In this document: positions 1 to 7,919 of the stretch, one piece after another
How the letters are laid out: each line of letters begins with the position of its first letter
Position numbering within the stretch: the stretch's first letter is position 1
Assembly: GCF_013694245.2 (NCBI RefSeq)
Contig: NZ_CP059322.2
Coordinates: 492,001-556,000, forward strand
Direction: 5' to 3'
From: Micromonospora ferruginea
GTDB lineage: Bacteria; Actinomycetota; Actinomycetes; Mycobacteriales; Micromonosporaceae
Length of the DNA stretch: 64,000 nucleotides
Program-made: the position numbers and the translations under genes
Notes under the pieces: model-generated
What the model saw: only the letters and a program-made list of their open reading frames with translations
What the model was told of the DNA's origin: nothing
The model's database searches: none

Positions 1-786
1 CCGACCGCCGGGCGGGCGCAGGTGTGCGGGCTGCGGCCGGTGGCCGACCGGACCCGGCTGGCGCTGCGCGTCGGGGTGGTCTTCGGGCAGCGGTCCCAGC
101 TCTGGTGGGACCTGCCGCTGCGCGACTCGTTCGACCTGCTGCGGCACATCTACCGGGTGCCGGCCGGCGAGCACGCCGCCCGGTTGGGCCGCTGCCGGGG
201 CCTGCTCGACCTGGACGAGTTCCTGGACACCCCGGTCCGGCAGCTCTCCCTCGGGCAGCGGATGCGGGGCGAGCTGACCGCCGCGCTGCTGCACGGGCCG
301 GAGGTGCTGTTCCTGGACGAGCCGACCATCGGGCTGGACGTGGTCAGCAAGCAGGCGGTCCGCGGCTTCCTGGCCGAGCTGGGCCGGGCCGGCGACACCA
401 CGCTGGTGCTCACCACGCACGACCTGGCCGACATCGAACGGCTCTGCCACCGGCTGGTGGTCATCGACCACGGGCGGGTGGTGCACGACGGTTCGATCGC
501 CGAGCTGCACCAGCGGTACGGGTCGCGCCGGATGGTGGTCGCCGAGCTGGACGCCGCGCTGGCCGAGCCGCCGGTGCTGCCCGGCGCGCCGCTGCACCGG
601 GTGGAGGCGGACGGGCGGCGGCTGGTGTTCGCGCTGGAGTCGGCGAGCGTCGCCGAGGTGGTGGCCGGGTTGGCCGGGCTGGCCACGTTGCGGGACGTCT
701 CGATCGTGGAGCCGGACATCGAGGAGGTCGTCGCCCGCCTCTACCAGAGCGAAAGGAAGGGCCCCCTCCTAACGCCTGGCGTATAG
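1..786 (+). CDS. ABC transporter ATP-binding protein, 5'-truncated by window edge
   Basis: The reading frame is open from base 1, so the start and the Walker A loop lie upstream of the window. What remains shows a Q-loop region (VVFGQRSQLWWDLP), a signature LSLGQRMR (LSGGQ variant), Walker B LFLDEPTIGLD and the H-loop TTHD. This is the DrrA/natural-product-exporter type of ATPase that pairs with ABC-2 permeases; the permease genes are not visible here. The last residues (KGPLLTPGV) are encoded inside the 54-bp repeat at 751-804, so the C-terminus and stop codon come from the repeat. Substrate unknown. Confidence 0.9.
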   Translation, partial: PTAGRAQVCGLRPVADRTRLALRVGVVFGQRSQLWWDLPLRDSFDLLRHIYRVPAGEHAARLGRCRGLLDLDEFLDTPVRQLSLGQRMRGELTAALLHGPEVLFLDEPTIGLDVVSKQAVRGFLAELGRAGDTTLVLTTHDLADIERLCHRLVVIDHGRVVHDGSIAELHQRYGSRRMVVAELDAALAEPPVLPGAPLHRVEADGRRLVFALESASVAEVVAGLAGLATLRDVSIVEPDIEEVVARLYQSERKGPLLTPGV

Positions 787-804
787 GAAGGGGCCCCGCT
801 TAAC
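751..804 (-). repeat. 54-bp GGGGCCCC palindromic element, copy 1
   Basis: Two GGGGCCCC-centred half-sites, each bounded by a GTTAAG-like and a CCTTAC-like end. The complement lines up base for base in length with the copies at 7645, 31403 and 54613. It lies at the junction of convergent genes, contains the stop codon of the upstream ABC ATPase, and ends three bases before the stop of the DUF3043 gene. The halves can pair with each other into a long hairpin, so a bidirectional terminator role is likely. Confidence 0.85.
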
Positions 805-806
805 AC

Positions 807-1415
807 TCAGAACTTTTCGCCGATGGCGACCCGGGGAGCGGGGGCGCGCATCTTGCGGAACGTGATCGACCGCATGATCGCGTAGAAGTAGAGCGAGCCG
901 AGCTTCTCGGTGCTCTTCGGGAAGCGCTCCCGGACCAGCTTCTTGATCTTCCGGCTGATCAGCACCGAGTCGACCAGCACACCGAGGGCCAGCGCGCCCC
1001 AGAGCACGTTCGACAGCAGCCGCACGATCGCCGGCATGGCCTGGTTGGAGCCGACCAGCACGATCAGCGCGCCGCCGAAGAACCAGGTGCCGATCGTCCG
1101 GCGGGAGTCGACCACGTTGCGGGCCAGCAGCCGCTCCGGGCCCCGGTCCCGCGGGCCGCCCTCGCGGCGGAACTCGGCACTGGCCTCGGCGCGCGCCGTG
1201 CGGCGCTGCTCCCGGGCCTCCTCCTTGGTCAGCGGGCGGGCCGGCGCGGCCGGCCGGCGACCGGCGGCCGGACGCTTCGGGGTGGTCACCCCGAGCTCCT
1301 TCTTGCTCGGCGTGTAGCCCCGGGGGCGGGCGGCGGCGGACTCCTCGTCGGTCGTCACCGTGGTGACGGAATCCTCGACGAGGTCGGCGGGCTTGCGGCG
1401 AAACAGCGACGGCAC
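807..1415 (-). CDS. DUF3043 family membrane protein
   Basis: 202 residues. The N-terminal half is basic and proline/alanine rich (FRRKPADLVED, TPKRPAAGRR, KEEAREQRR) and is predicted cytoplasmic. Two hydrophobic segments follow at about residues 110-128 and 134-152, then a basic tail. The pattern matches the actinobacterial DUF3043 family, whose function is unknown. The GTG at 1415 is preferred over the in-frame ATG at 1454 because that ATG lies in the loop of a 14-bp hairpin that terminates murA. Convergent with the ABC gene across the 54-bp repeat. Confidence 0.8.
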   Translation of the reverse strand: MPSLFRRKPADLVEDSVTTVTTDEESAAARPRGYTPSKKELGVTTPKRPAAGRRPAAPARPLTKEEAREQRRTARAEASAEFRREGGPRDRGPERLLARNVVDSRRTIGTWFFGGALIVLVGSNQAMPAIVRLLSNVLWGALALGVLVDSVLISRKIKKLVRERFPKSTEKLGSLYFYAIMRSITFRKMRAPAPRVAIGEKF

Positions 1416-1438
1416 GTCGGCAAGGGTAGCCAAACGGT

Positions 1439-1472
1439 CGAGCCCGGCGCACATCGCGGTGCGCCGGGCTCG
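1439..1472 (-). terminator. Hairpin between murA and the DUF3043 gene
   Basis: Perfect 14-bp inverted repeat (CGAGCCCGGCGCAC / GTGCGCCGGGCTCG) with a 6-nt loop, starting 13 bases past the murA stop codon on the minus strand. No clear T-run, as is common in high-GC actinobacteria. Confidence 0.75.
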
Positions 1473-1485
1473 GAGTACGCCGGGA

Positions 1486-2841
1486 TCAGGGGCGCTCGAC
1501 GTGCGCGCCGAGGTCCGCCAGCTTGGCCTCGAAGTCCTCGTAGCCGCGGTTGATCAGGTCCACGCCGTACACCCGGGAGGTGCCCTCGGCGGCGAGCGCC
1601 GCGATGAGGTGGCTGAACCCGGCCCGCAGGTCCGGGATGACCAGGTCGGCCGCGTGCAGCTTGCTCGGGCCGGCGATCACCGCCGAGTGCTTGAAGTTAC
1701 GCCGGCCGAAGCGGCACGGGGTGCCGCCGAGGCAGTCCCGGTAGACCTGGATGTTGGCGCCCATCGTGTTCAGCGCCTCGGTGTAGCCGAGCCGCTGCTC
1801 GTAGACCGTCTCGTGGACGATCGACAGGCCCCGGGCCTGGGTGAGCGCGACCACCAGCGGCTGCTGCCAGTCGGTCATGAAACCGGGGTGTACGTCGGTC
1901 TCCAGCGCCACCGCGTTCAGCTCGCCGCCCGGGTGCCAGAACCGGATGCCACCCTCCTGGCCCGGGTCGCCGAGCTTCGGCGGACGGGCGTCGGTGACCT
2001 CGTACTCGCCGCCGACGGACCGGAAGATGTTCAGGAAGGTCATCATGTCGGCCTGCTGCGCGCCGAGCACCTCGACGTGGCCGCGGGTGGCCAGCGCGGC
2101 CGCCGCCCAGCTCGCCGCCTCGATCCGGTCCGGGATCGGCCGGTGGGTGTAGCCGTGCAGCTTCTTGACGCCCTGGATCTCGATCACCCGGTCGGTGTGG
2201 ACCTTGATGATCGCGCCCATCTTCTGCAGGATGCAGATCAGGTCGATGATCTCCGGCTCGACGGCCGCGTTGCGCAGCTCGGTGACGCCCTCGGCCATCA
2301 CGGCGGTGAGCAGCACCTGCTCGGTGGCGCCGACGCTCGGGTAGGGCAGCGCGAACTTGGTGCCGTGCAGCCCGTTCGGGGCCGACAGGTGCAGGCCCTC
2401 GGGGGTCTTGTCGACCGTCGCGCCGAACTCGCGCAGCGCCTGCAGGTGGAAGTCGATCGGGCGGGGCCCGATGTGGCAGCCGCCCAGGTCGGGGATGAAC
2501 GCGTGGCCGAGCCGGTGCAGCAGCGGACCGCAGAACAGGATCGGGATCCGGCTGGACCCGGCGTGCACGTTGATCTGGTCGGTGCTGGCGCTCTCGACGT
2601 TGGATGGGTCGAAGACCAGCTCGCCGTCCTCCCCGCCGTCGGTCACCTTCACCCCGTGCAGGCCGAGCAGCCCGCGGACCACCTCGACGTCACGGATGCG
2701 CGGCACGTCGAACAGCCGGCTGGGTGTGTCGCCGAGCAGGGCGGCGACCATCGCCTTGGACACGAGGTTCTTCGCGCCGCGCACGCGGATCCGCCCTTCG
2801 AGCGGAGTGCCTCCGTGTACGACCAGGACGTCGTCGGTCAA
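1486..2841 (-). CDS. murA: UDP-N-acetylglucosamine 1-carboxyvinyltransferase
   Basis: 451 residues. First committed step of peptidoglycan synthesis: transfers enolpyruvyl from PEP to UDP-GlcNAc in the cytoplasm. The RGAKN motif (residues 21-25) supplies the PEP-binding lysine, and GGCHIGPRPID (from residue 120) carries the catalytic Cys122 that fosfomycin alkylates; it is Cys, not the Asp of resistant forms. Start chosen as TTG at 2841, preceded by GGAGG five bases upstream and giving the expected start TDDVLVVHGGTPLEG; the reading frame extends 49 codons further up, but those residues look non-native. Confidence 0.95.
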   Translation of the reverse strand: MTDDVLVVHGGTPLEGRIRVRGAKNLVSKAMVAALLGDTPSRLFDVPRIRDVEVVRGLLGLHGVKVTDGGEDGELVFDPSNVESASTDQINVHAGSSRIPILFCGPLLHRLGHAFIPDLGGCHIGPRPIDFHLQALREFGATVDKTPEGLHLSAPNGLHGTKFALPYPSVGATEQVLLTAVMAEGVTELRNAAVEPEIIDLICILQKMGAIIKVHTDRVIEIQGVKKLHGYTHRPIPDRIEAASWAAAALATRGHVEVLGAQQADMMTFLNIFRSVGGEYEVTDARPPKLGDPGQEGGIRFWHPGGELNAVALETDVHPGFMTDWQQPLVVALTQARGLSIVHETVYEQRLGYTEALNTMGANIQVYRDCLGGTPCRFGRRNFKHSAVIAGPSKLHAADLVIPDLRAGFSHLIAALAAEGTSRVYGVDLINRGYEDFEAKLADLGAHVERP

Positions 2842-3054
2842 CGCAACCTCCAGCGCGTTGGGTGTTGCCGTGTAGGTGTGGGTTCGCGATTCGTCATCGC
2901 TACCCGGATCGCGGCCATGGGAAAACCGGCCCGCGTGTGTCGTCGCCCCGGCAGCATAGCCCTCCGTGACGAGAATGGAATCGGTCACATCGCCAGCCAG
3001 GGCACGAACCGGGGATTCGGTGCGTTTCCGTGCCAGGCAGGTGACCGACCGTGA

Positions 3055-4230
3055 TCAAGCCCCGGGCAGGGCGAGCATCTGGTCCAGCGCCGCCCGGGCG
3101 TGTCCGGCGGTGTCCGGATCCACCGTGATCTGGTTGACCACCCGGCCGGCGACCAGCTCCTCCAGCGCCCAGACCAGGTGCGGCAGGTCGATCCGGTTCA
3201 TCGTCGAGCAGTAGCAGACCGCCCGGTCGAGGAACATGATCTGCTTGTCCGGGTGGGCCAGCGCGAGCCGGCGTACCAGATTCAGCTCGGTGCCCACCGC
3301 CCACGCCGAGCCGGCCGGCGCCGCCTCGATGGTCTTGATGATGAACTCGGTGGAGCCCACCAGGTCGGCGGCGGTGACCACCTCGTGGCGGCACTCCGGG
3401 TGCACCAGCACGTTGACGCCGGGCACCCGGGCGCGCACGTCGTTCACGCTCTCGAGCGTGAAACGGCCGTGCACCGAGCAGTGCCCGCGCCACAGGATCA
3501 TCTTCGCGTCGCGGAGCTGCTCGGCGGTGAGCCCGCCGTTCGGCTTGTGCGGATCCCAGAGCACGCAGTCGTCCAGCGAGAAGCCCATCTCCAGCACCGC
3601 GGTGTTGCGACCCAGGTGCTGGTCCGGCAGGAACAGCACCTTGCGGCCCTGCTCGTACGCCCAGTCCAGGGCGCGCTTGGCGTTGGACGAGGTGCAGACC
3701 ACGCCGCCGTGCCGGCCGACGAACCCCTTGATGTCGGCGGACGAGTTCATGTAGGTCACCGGGACCGTGTCCGCCGCCACCCCCGAGTCGGTCAACGCGT
3801 CCCAGGCGGCCTCGACCTGCGACAGCACCGCCATGTCGGCCATCGAGCAGCCGGCCGCCAGGTCCGGCAGGATCACCTTCTGCGCGTCCGTGGTGAGGAT
3901 GTCCGCGCTCTCGGCCATGAAGTGCACGCCGCAGAAGACGATGTACTCCGCGTCCGGGCGGGCCGCCGCCTCCCGGGCCAGCTTGAACGAGTCGCCGGTC
4001 ACGTCGGCGAACTGGATCACCTCGTCGCGCTGGTAGTGGTGGCCCAGCACGAAGACCTTCGTGCCGAGCGCGGCCTTCGCCGCCGCCGCGCGGGCCACCA
4101 GGTCGGGGTCGCTGGGCGCGGGGAGGTCACCCGGACACTCCACGCCACGCTCGGTGGCGGGGTCGCTGCCACGGCCGAGGAGCAGCAGCGCGGTGGCGGT
4201 GTTGGAGGGCTCAACCCAGGTCGAAGTCAC
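3055..4230 (-). CDS. nadA: Quinolinate synthase
   Basis: 391 residues. Condenses iminoaspartate with dihydroxyacetone phosphate to quinolinate in de novo NAD synthesis, using a [4Fe-4S] cluster. Likely cluster cysteines are C100 (FCGVHFMAE), C251 (GHCSVHGRF) and C341 (CYCSTM), with spacing like the longer Bacillus-type NadA. Conserved HHYQRDEVI and HPEC motifs are also present. GTG start at 4230. No nadB or nadC adjoins, so the gene is separate from the rest of the pathway here. Same strand as murA, about 210 bp away, and divergent from glycerate kinase. Confidence 0.95.
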   Translation of the reverse strand: MTSTWVEPSNTATALLLLGRGSDPATERGVECPGDLPAPSDPDLVARAAAAKAALGTKVFVLGHHYQRDEVIQFADVTGDSFKLAREAAARPDAEYIVFCGVHFMAESADILTTDAQKVILPDLAAGCSMADMAVLSQVEAAWDALTDSGVAADTVPVTYMNSSADIKGFVGRHGGVVCTSSNAKRALDWAYEQGRKVLFLPDQHLGRNTAVLEMGFSLDDCVLWDPHKPNGGLTAEQLRDAKMILWRGHCSVHGRFTLESVNDVRARVPGVNVLVHPECRHEVVTAADLVGSTEFIIKTIEAAPAGSAWAVGTELNLVRRLALAHPDKQIMFLDRAVCYCSTMNRIDLPHLVWALEELVAGRVVNQITVDPDTAGHARAALDQMLALPGA

Positions 4231-4297
4231 GCCCCCATGGTCCCACAGCCCGGCCGCCGCGCAGCCGCCCACGATGTGGCCTGCCACACTGCTCGGC

Positions 4298-5434
4298 ATG
4301 CGCGTGCTGCTCTGCCCGGACAAGTTCGCCGGCACGCTGCCGGCCCCCGAGGTGGCCGCCGCGGTCGCCGACGGCTGGCGGACCGTCGCCCCCGGCGACG
4401 ACCTGCTGCTGAAGCCGCTCGCCGACGGCGGGCCGGGCTTCGTCGCGGTGCTCGCCGAGGCGCTCGGCGGGCGGCGGCTGCCGGTGCCCACCGTCGACCC
4501 GCTCGGCCGCCCGGCCGCCGGTGAGATCCTGCTCACCGACGACGGCGTGGCCTACCTGGAGAGCGCCCAGGCGTGCGGCCTGCACCTGCTGTCCGCCGCC
4601 GAACGCGACCCGAAGGCCACCACCTCGTACGGGCTGGGGCTGCTGGTCGCCGCCGCGGTCGAGGCGGGCGCCCGGACCGTGGTGATCGGGCTGGGCGGCT
4701 CGGCCACCAACGACGGCGGCGCCGGCATGCTGGTCCCGCTCGGCGTCACCCCGCTCGACGCCGGCGACCGGGCCCTGCCGTACGGCGGGGCGGCGCTGGC
4801 CGGCGTGGCCGCGCTCGACGGCGTTCCCCGGCTGCGCGGGGTGACCCTCGTCGCCGCCACCGACGTGGACAACCCGCTGCTCGGGCTGCACGGCGCGAGC
4901 AGCGTGTTCGGCCCGCAGAAGGGCGCCGACCGGGCGGACGTGCTGCTGCTCGACGCCGCGCTGGAACGCTGGGTGGACGTGCTGGCCGAGCGGCTGCGGG
5001 GCTGCCCGCCCGGGCTCGGCGCGCTGCCCGGCGGCGGTGCGGCCGGCGGGCTCGGCGCGGCGGTGCTGGCGCTGGGCGGGCGGTGCGAGTCGGGCATCGG
5101 CCTGGTCACCCGCGCCGTCGGCCTGGACGCCGCGCTGGACGCCGCCGACCTGGTGGTCACCGGCGAGGGCTCCTTCGACCACCAGTCGCTGCGCGGCAAG
5201 GTGGTCGCCGGGGTGGCCGGGGCGGCCCGGGACCGCGGCGTGCCCTGCGTGGTGCTGGCCGGGCGGGTGAGCACCGGGCGGCGGGAGGCCGCCGCGGCGG
5301 GCGTCACCGAGGCGTACAGCCTGGTGGAGCACTTCGGCGGCGAGGAGCGCGGGGGAGTGGAAGCGGCGATGGAGCGTCCCGCCGAGGGGTTGCGGGCGCT
5401 CGGCGCCCGCCTGGCCGGCCAGTGGAGCCGCTGA
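4298..5434 (+). CDS. Glycerate kinase (GarK/GlxK family)
   Basis: 378 residues, matching the usual length of the family. Phosphorylates D-glycerate with ATP; family members mostly give 2-phosphoglycerate. The N-terminus CPDKFAGTL, the motif GLGGSATNDGGAGM, PGGGAAGGLGAA and GEGSFDHQSLRGK are characteristic. The start is ATG at 4298; a longer open frame upstream overlaps the divergent nadA and is not supported. Followed by a short gap and the erpA-like gene on the same strand. Confidence 0.92.
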   Translation: MRVLLCPDKFAGTLPAPEVAAAVADGWRTVAPGDDLLLKPLADGGPGFVAVLAEALGGRRLPVPTVDPLGRPAAGEILLTDDGVAYLESAQACGLHLLSAAERDPKATTSYGLGLLVAAAVEAGARTVVIGLGGSATNDGGAGMLVPLGVTPLDAGDRALPYGGAALAGVAALDGVPRLRGVTLVAATDVDNPLLGLHGASSVFGPQKGADRADVLLLDAALERWVDVLAERLRGCPPGLGALPGGGAAGGLGAAVLALGGRCESGIGLVTRAVGLDAALDAADLVVTGEGSFDHQSLRGKVVAGVAGAARDRGVPCVVLAGRVSTGRREAAAAGVTEAYSLVEHFGGEERGGVEAAMERPAEGLRALGARLAGQWSR

Positions 5435-5571
5435 CCGGGTTCCGCTGGTCACGCCGCCGGGTGGCCGCGCCGGCAGCGGCGTACGATCGGAGACGGACCA
5501 CCGGGAATACTGGCGGACGTGCGGCGTTGGCCAGTACGTCCGGACCTCATACCGCGCAGGGAGACTTCCAC

Positions 5572-5943
5572 GTGACCACGCCAGCGCAGACCGAGTCGAC
5601 CGAGGCCACGCAGGCCCCCAGCACCGTCGTCCTCACCGACGTCGCGGCGCAGAAGGTCAAGGCCCTGATCGAGCAGGAGGGCCGCGACGACCTGCGGCTC
5701 CGGATCGCCGTGCAGCCGGGTGGCTGCTCCGGCCTGCGGTACCAGCTCTTCTTCGACGAGCGGTCGCTCGACGGTGACGTCGTCACCGACTTCGACGGCG
5801 TCGAGGTGGTCGTCGACCGGATGAGCGCCCCCTACCTGACCGGCGCCACGATCGACTTCGCCGACCGGATCGACGCTCAGGGCTTCACCATCGACAACCC
5901 GAACGCCGGCAACTCCTGCGCCTGCGGCGACTCGTTCAGCTGA
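5572..5943 (+). CDS. erpA: Iron-sulfur cluster insertion protein, IscA/ErpA type
   Basis: 123 residues. A-type carrier that delivers Fe-S clusters to apoproteins. The three conserved cysteines are present: GGCSGLRY and the C-terminal SCACGDSF pair. A GTG start at 5572 follows GGGAG. The first 20 residues are a Thr/Glu/Ala-rich extension common in actinobacterial members. It lies between glycerate kinase and a strong terminator, with adenosine kinase beyond. Confidence 0.92.
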   Translation: MTTPAQTESTEATQAPSTVVLTDVAAQKVKALIEQEGRDDLRLRIAVQPGGCSGLRYQLFFDERSLDGDVVTDFDGVEVVVDRMSAPYLTGATIDFADRIDAQGFTIDNPNAGNSCACGDSFS

Positions 5944-5969
5944 GTCGGCGTACCGACGCCTGACGAACG

Positions 5970-6003
5970 ACGGCGGGACCACCCCTCGGGGTGGTCCCGC
6001 CGT
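5970..6003 (+). terminator. Terminator after erpA
   Basis: Perfect 16-bp inverted repeat (arms 5970-5985 and 5988-6003) centred on CCCCTCGGGG and followed by TTTCGT. It starts 27 bases past the erpA stop. Confidence 0.85.
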
Positions 6004-6128
6004 TTCGTGCTGTCTGCCCGGTGACGCCCGGATGGACGCGGGACGACCGGTTCGCGACCGACCGTCGACCGGGCCCCCGGCCCGACCGGTAGGCTGACCG
6101 CGCCGTGCTCCCGACCACGAGGGTTGAC

Positions 6129-7103
6129 ATGAAGATCGCCGTGACCGGCTCGATCGCGACCGACCACCTGATGAGCTTCCCCGGCCGCTTCGCCGACCAG
6201 CTCATCGCCGACCAGCTCGACAAGGTGTCGCTGTCCTTCCTCGTCGACGAGCTGGTGCTCCGGCGCGGCGGCACGGCCGCCAACATCGCGTTCGGCATGG
6301 CCCAGCTCGGGCTGCGGCCGGTGCTGCTCGGCGCGGTGGGCGCCGACTTCGCCGACTACCGCTCCTGGCTGGAGCGCCACGGCGTCGACTGCGACTCGGT
6401 GCACGTCAGCGACGTCGCGCACACGGCACGCTTCGTCTGCACCACCGACACCGACATGTGCCAGATCGCCTCGTTCTACGCCGGCGCGATGAGCGAGGCC
6501 CGCAACATCGAGCTGTCGCCGGTGGCGCAGCGCCTCGGCGGCCTCGACCTGGTGCTGGTCAGCGCCAACGACCCGGCCGCGATGATCCGGCACTCCGCCG
6601 AGTGCCGGGACCGGGGCTACCCGTTCGTCGCCGACCCGTCGCAGCAGCTCGCCCGGATGGACGGCGCCGACGTGCTCGGCCTGGTCGACGGCGCCGACTA
6701 CCTGATGACCAACGAGTACGAGCGGTCGCTGCTGCAGAGCAAGGCCGGCCTCACCGACGAGCAGCTCCTCGACCGGGTGAAGGTGCGGGTCACCACGCTG
6801 GGCAAGCAGGGCGTGGAGATCGCCGGCCGGGAGCTCGGCACGATCCGGGTGCCGATCGCGCGCGAGATCCAGGCGGTCGACCCGACCGGCGTCGGCGACG
6901 GCTTCCGGGCCGGTTTCTTCGCCGCGCTCGACTGGGGCGTCGGCGTCGAGCGCGCCGCGCAGGTCGGCTGCCTGCTGGCCACCCTGGTGCTGGAGAACTT
7001 CGGCGGCCAGGAGTACGAGGTCCGCCGGGACCTGTTCGTGAAGCGGCTCGCCGAGTCGTACGGGGACGCGGCCGCCGAGGACGTCCGGCCGTACCTGCTG
7101 TGA
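6129..7103 (+). CDS. adoK: Adenosine kinase (PfkB family)
   Basis: 324 residues. Phosphorylates adenosine to AMP. The protein closely resembles mycobacterial AdoK throughout: N-terminus KIAVTGSIATDHLM, DYRSWLERHGVDCD, SFYAGAMSEARNIEL, ADPSQQLARM and the PfkB C-terminal signature DPTGVGDGFRAGF with the catalytic Asp. Start ATG at 6129. The next gene starts inside its stop codon (GTGA), implying translational coupling. Purine salvage role inferred from family. Confidence 0.92.
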   Translation: MKIAVTGSIATDHLMSFPGRFADQLIADQLDKVSLSFLVDELVLRRGGTAANIAFGMAQLGLRPVLLGAVGADFADYRSWLERHGVDCDSVHVSDVAHTARFVCTTDTDMCQIASFYAGAMSEARNIELSPVAQRLGGLDLVLVSANDPAAMIRHSAECRDRGYPFVADPSQQLARMDGADVLGLVDGADYLMTNEYERSLLQSKAGLTDEQLLDRVKVRVTTLGKQGVEIAGRELGTIRVPIAREIQAVDPTGVGDGFRAGFFAALDWGVGVERAAQVGCLLATLVLENFGGQEYEVRRDLFVKRLAESYGDAAAEDVRPYLL

Positions 7104-7633
7104 CCGGCCCGGCCGGCGGGGTGGACCGTCCCGCCCTGGGCGGTCAGGTGCTCGTCGCCTTCGCCGGGCTGCCCGGGGTCGGCAAGAGCACGCTGGCCGT
7201 CCGGGTCGGCGCCGCGCTGCGCGCCCCGGTCCTGCCGGTCGACCCGGTCGAGCGGGCCCTGGGCCGCTACGGCCTCACCGGCGACGTGCCCGGCATGGCC
7301 GCCTACGGCGCGGTCGCCGGGCTGGCCGAGGTGCAGCTCGGCCTGGGGCTGAGCGTGGTGGTCGACGCGGTGAACCCGGTCGCCAGCGCCCGCGGCCTCT
7401 GGCACGACCTGGCCGAGCGGGCCGGCGTCCCGCTGCGGGTGGTCGAGGTGCACTGCGGCGACGAGGCGGAACACCGCCGCCGGGTCGAGGCCCGACCGGC
7501 CGACGAGCACGTGACCTGGGAGCAGACGCTGGTGCGCCGCGCCGAGTACGAGCCGCTGATCGGCCCACGCCTGGTGGTGGACACCGCCGTGGCGGTCGAC
7601 CCGCTCCCCGGCATCCTCGCCTACCTGGGCTGA
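7100..7633 (+). CDS. P-loop (AAA-type) small-molecule kinase-like protein
   Basis: 177 residues. A Walker A motif GLPGVGKST sits near residue 24, followed by an acidic motif (VDPVERAL) and a VVDAVNPV strand, as in zeta-toxin/shikimate-kinase-like nucleotide kinases. The start GTG at 7100 overlaps the adoK stop (GTGA), so the two are probably co-translated, suggesting a small-molecule kinase working with adenosine salvage. Substrate cannot be deduced. The stop is 11 bases before a 54-bp repeat. Confidence 0.75.
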   Translation: MTGPAGGVDRPALGGQVLVAFAGLPGVGKSTLAVRVGAALRAPVLPVDPVERALGRYGLTGDVPGMAAYGAVAGLAEVQLGLGLSVVVDAVNPVASARGLWHDLAERAGVPLRVVEVHCGDEAEHRRRVEARPADEHVTWEQTLVRRAEYEPLIGPRLVVDTAVAVDPLPGILAYLG

Positions 7634-7644
7634 GCGCCGCAGGT

Positions 7645-7698
7645 GTTAAGAAGGGCCCCTTCCTCTACCGGAAACGTTAAGCGGGGGCCCCGCCTTAC
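7645..7698 (+). repeat. 54-bp GGGGCCCC palindromic element, copy 2
   Basis: Begins GTTAAGAAGGGCCCC and ends GGGGGCCCCGCCTTAC, the same architecture and exact length as the other three copies. It fills the convergent junction between the P-loop kinase and the TusA-like gene and provides the TAA stop codon of the latter (7695-7697 on the minus strand). Confidence 0.85.
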
Positions 7699-7919
7699 AC
7701 CCGGACGTCGTAGGCGGGGCCGGCGTCGGGGTGGGCCGCCAGGAACTCGTGGCCGCGCATCCGGCACCAGGCCGGGATGTCCACCGCCGCCGCCGGGTCG
7801 TCGGCGAGCACCCGCACCACCGCGCCGGCCGGCAGACCGGGCACCCGGCGGGCGAGATTGATCACCGGCAGCGGGCAGCGCTGCCCCCGGCAGTCGAGCA
7901 CCTCGTCCGGCTCGCTCAC
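7695..7919 (-). CDS. TusA/SirA-type sulfur carrier protein
   Basis: 74 residues, the normal size for the family. The motif LDCRGQRCPLPVI carries the CPxP cysteine that accepts persulfide sulfur. The GTG start overlaps the stop of the cysteine desulfurase (GTGA), so the desulfurase is its probable sulfur donor. The stop codon lies inside the 54-bp repeat. Acceptor (tRNA thiolation, molybdenum cofactor or other) unknown. Confidence 0.88.
   Translation of the reverse strand: MSEPDEVLDCRGQRCPLPVINLARRVPGLPAGAVVRVLADDPAAAVDIPAWCRMRGHEFLAAHPDAGPAYDVRV

Noticed and set aside
1416..1454. Upstream ATG start for the DUF3043 gene
   Set aside because: The ATG lies in the loop of the murA terminator hairpin; the GTG at 1415 fits the family start better.
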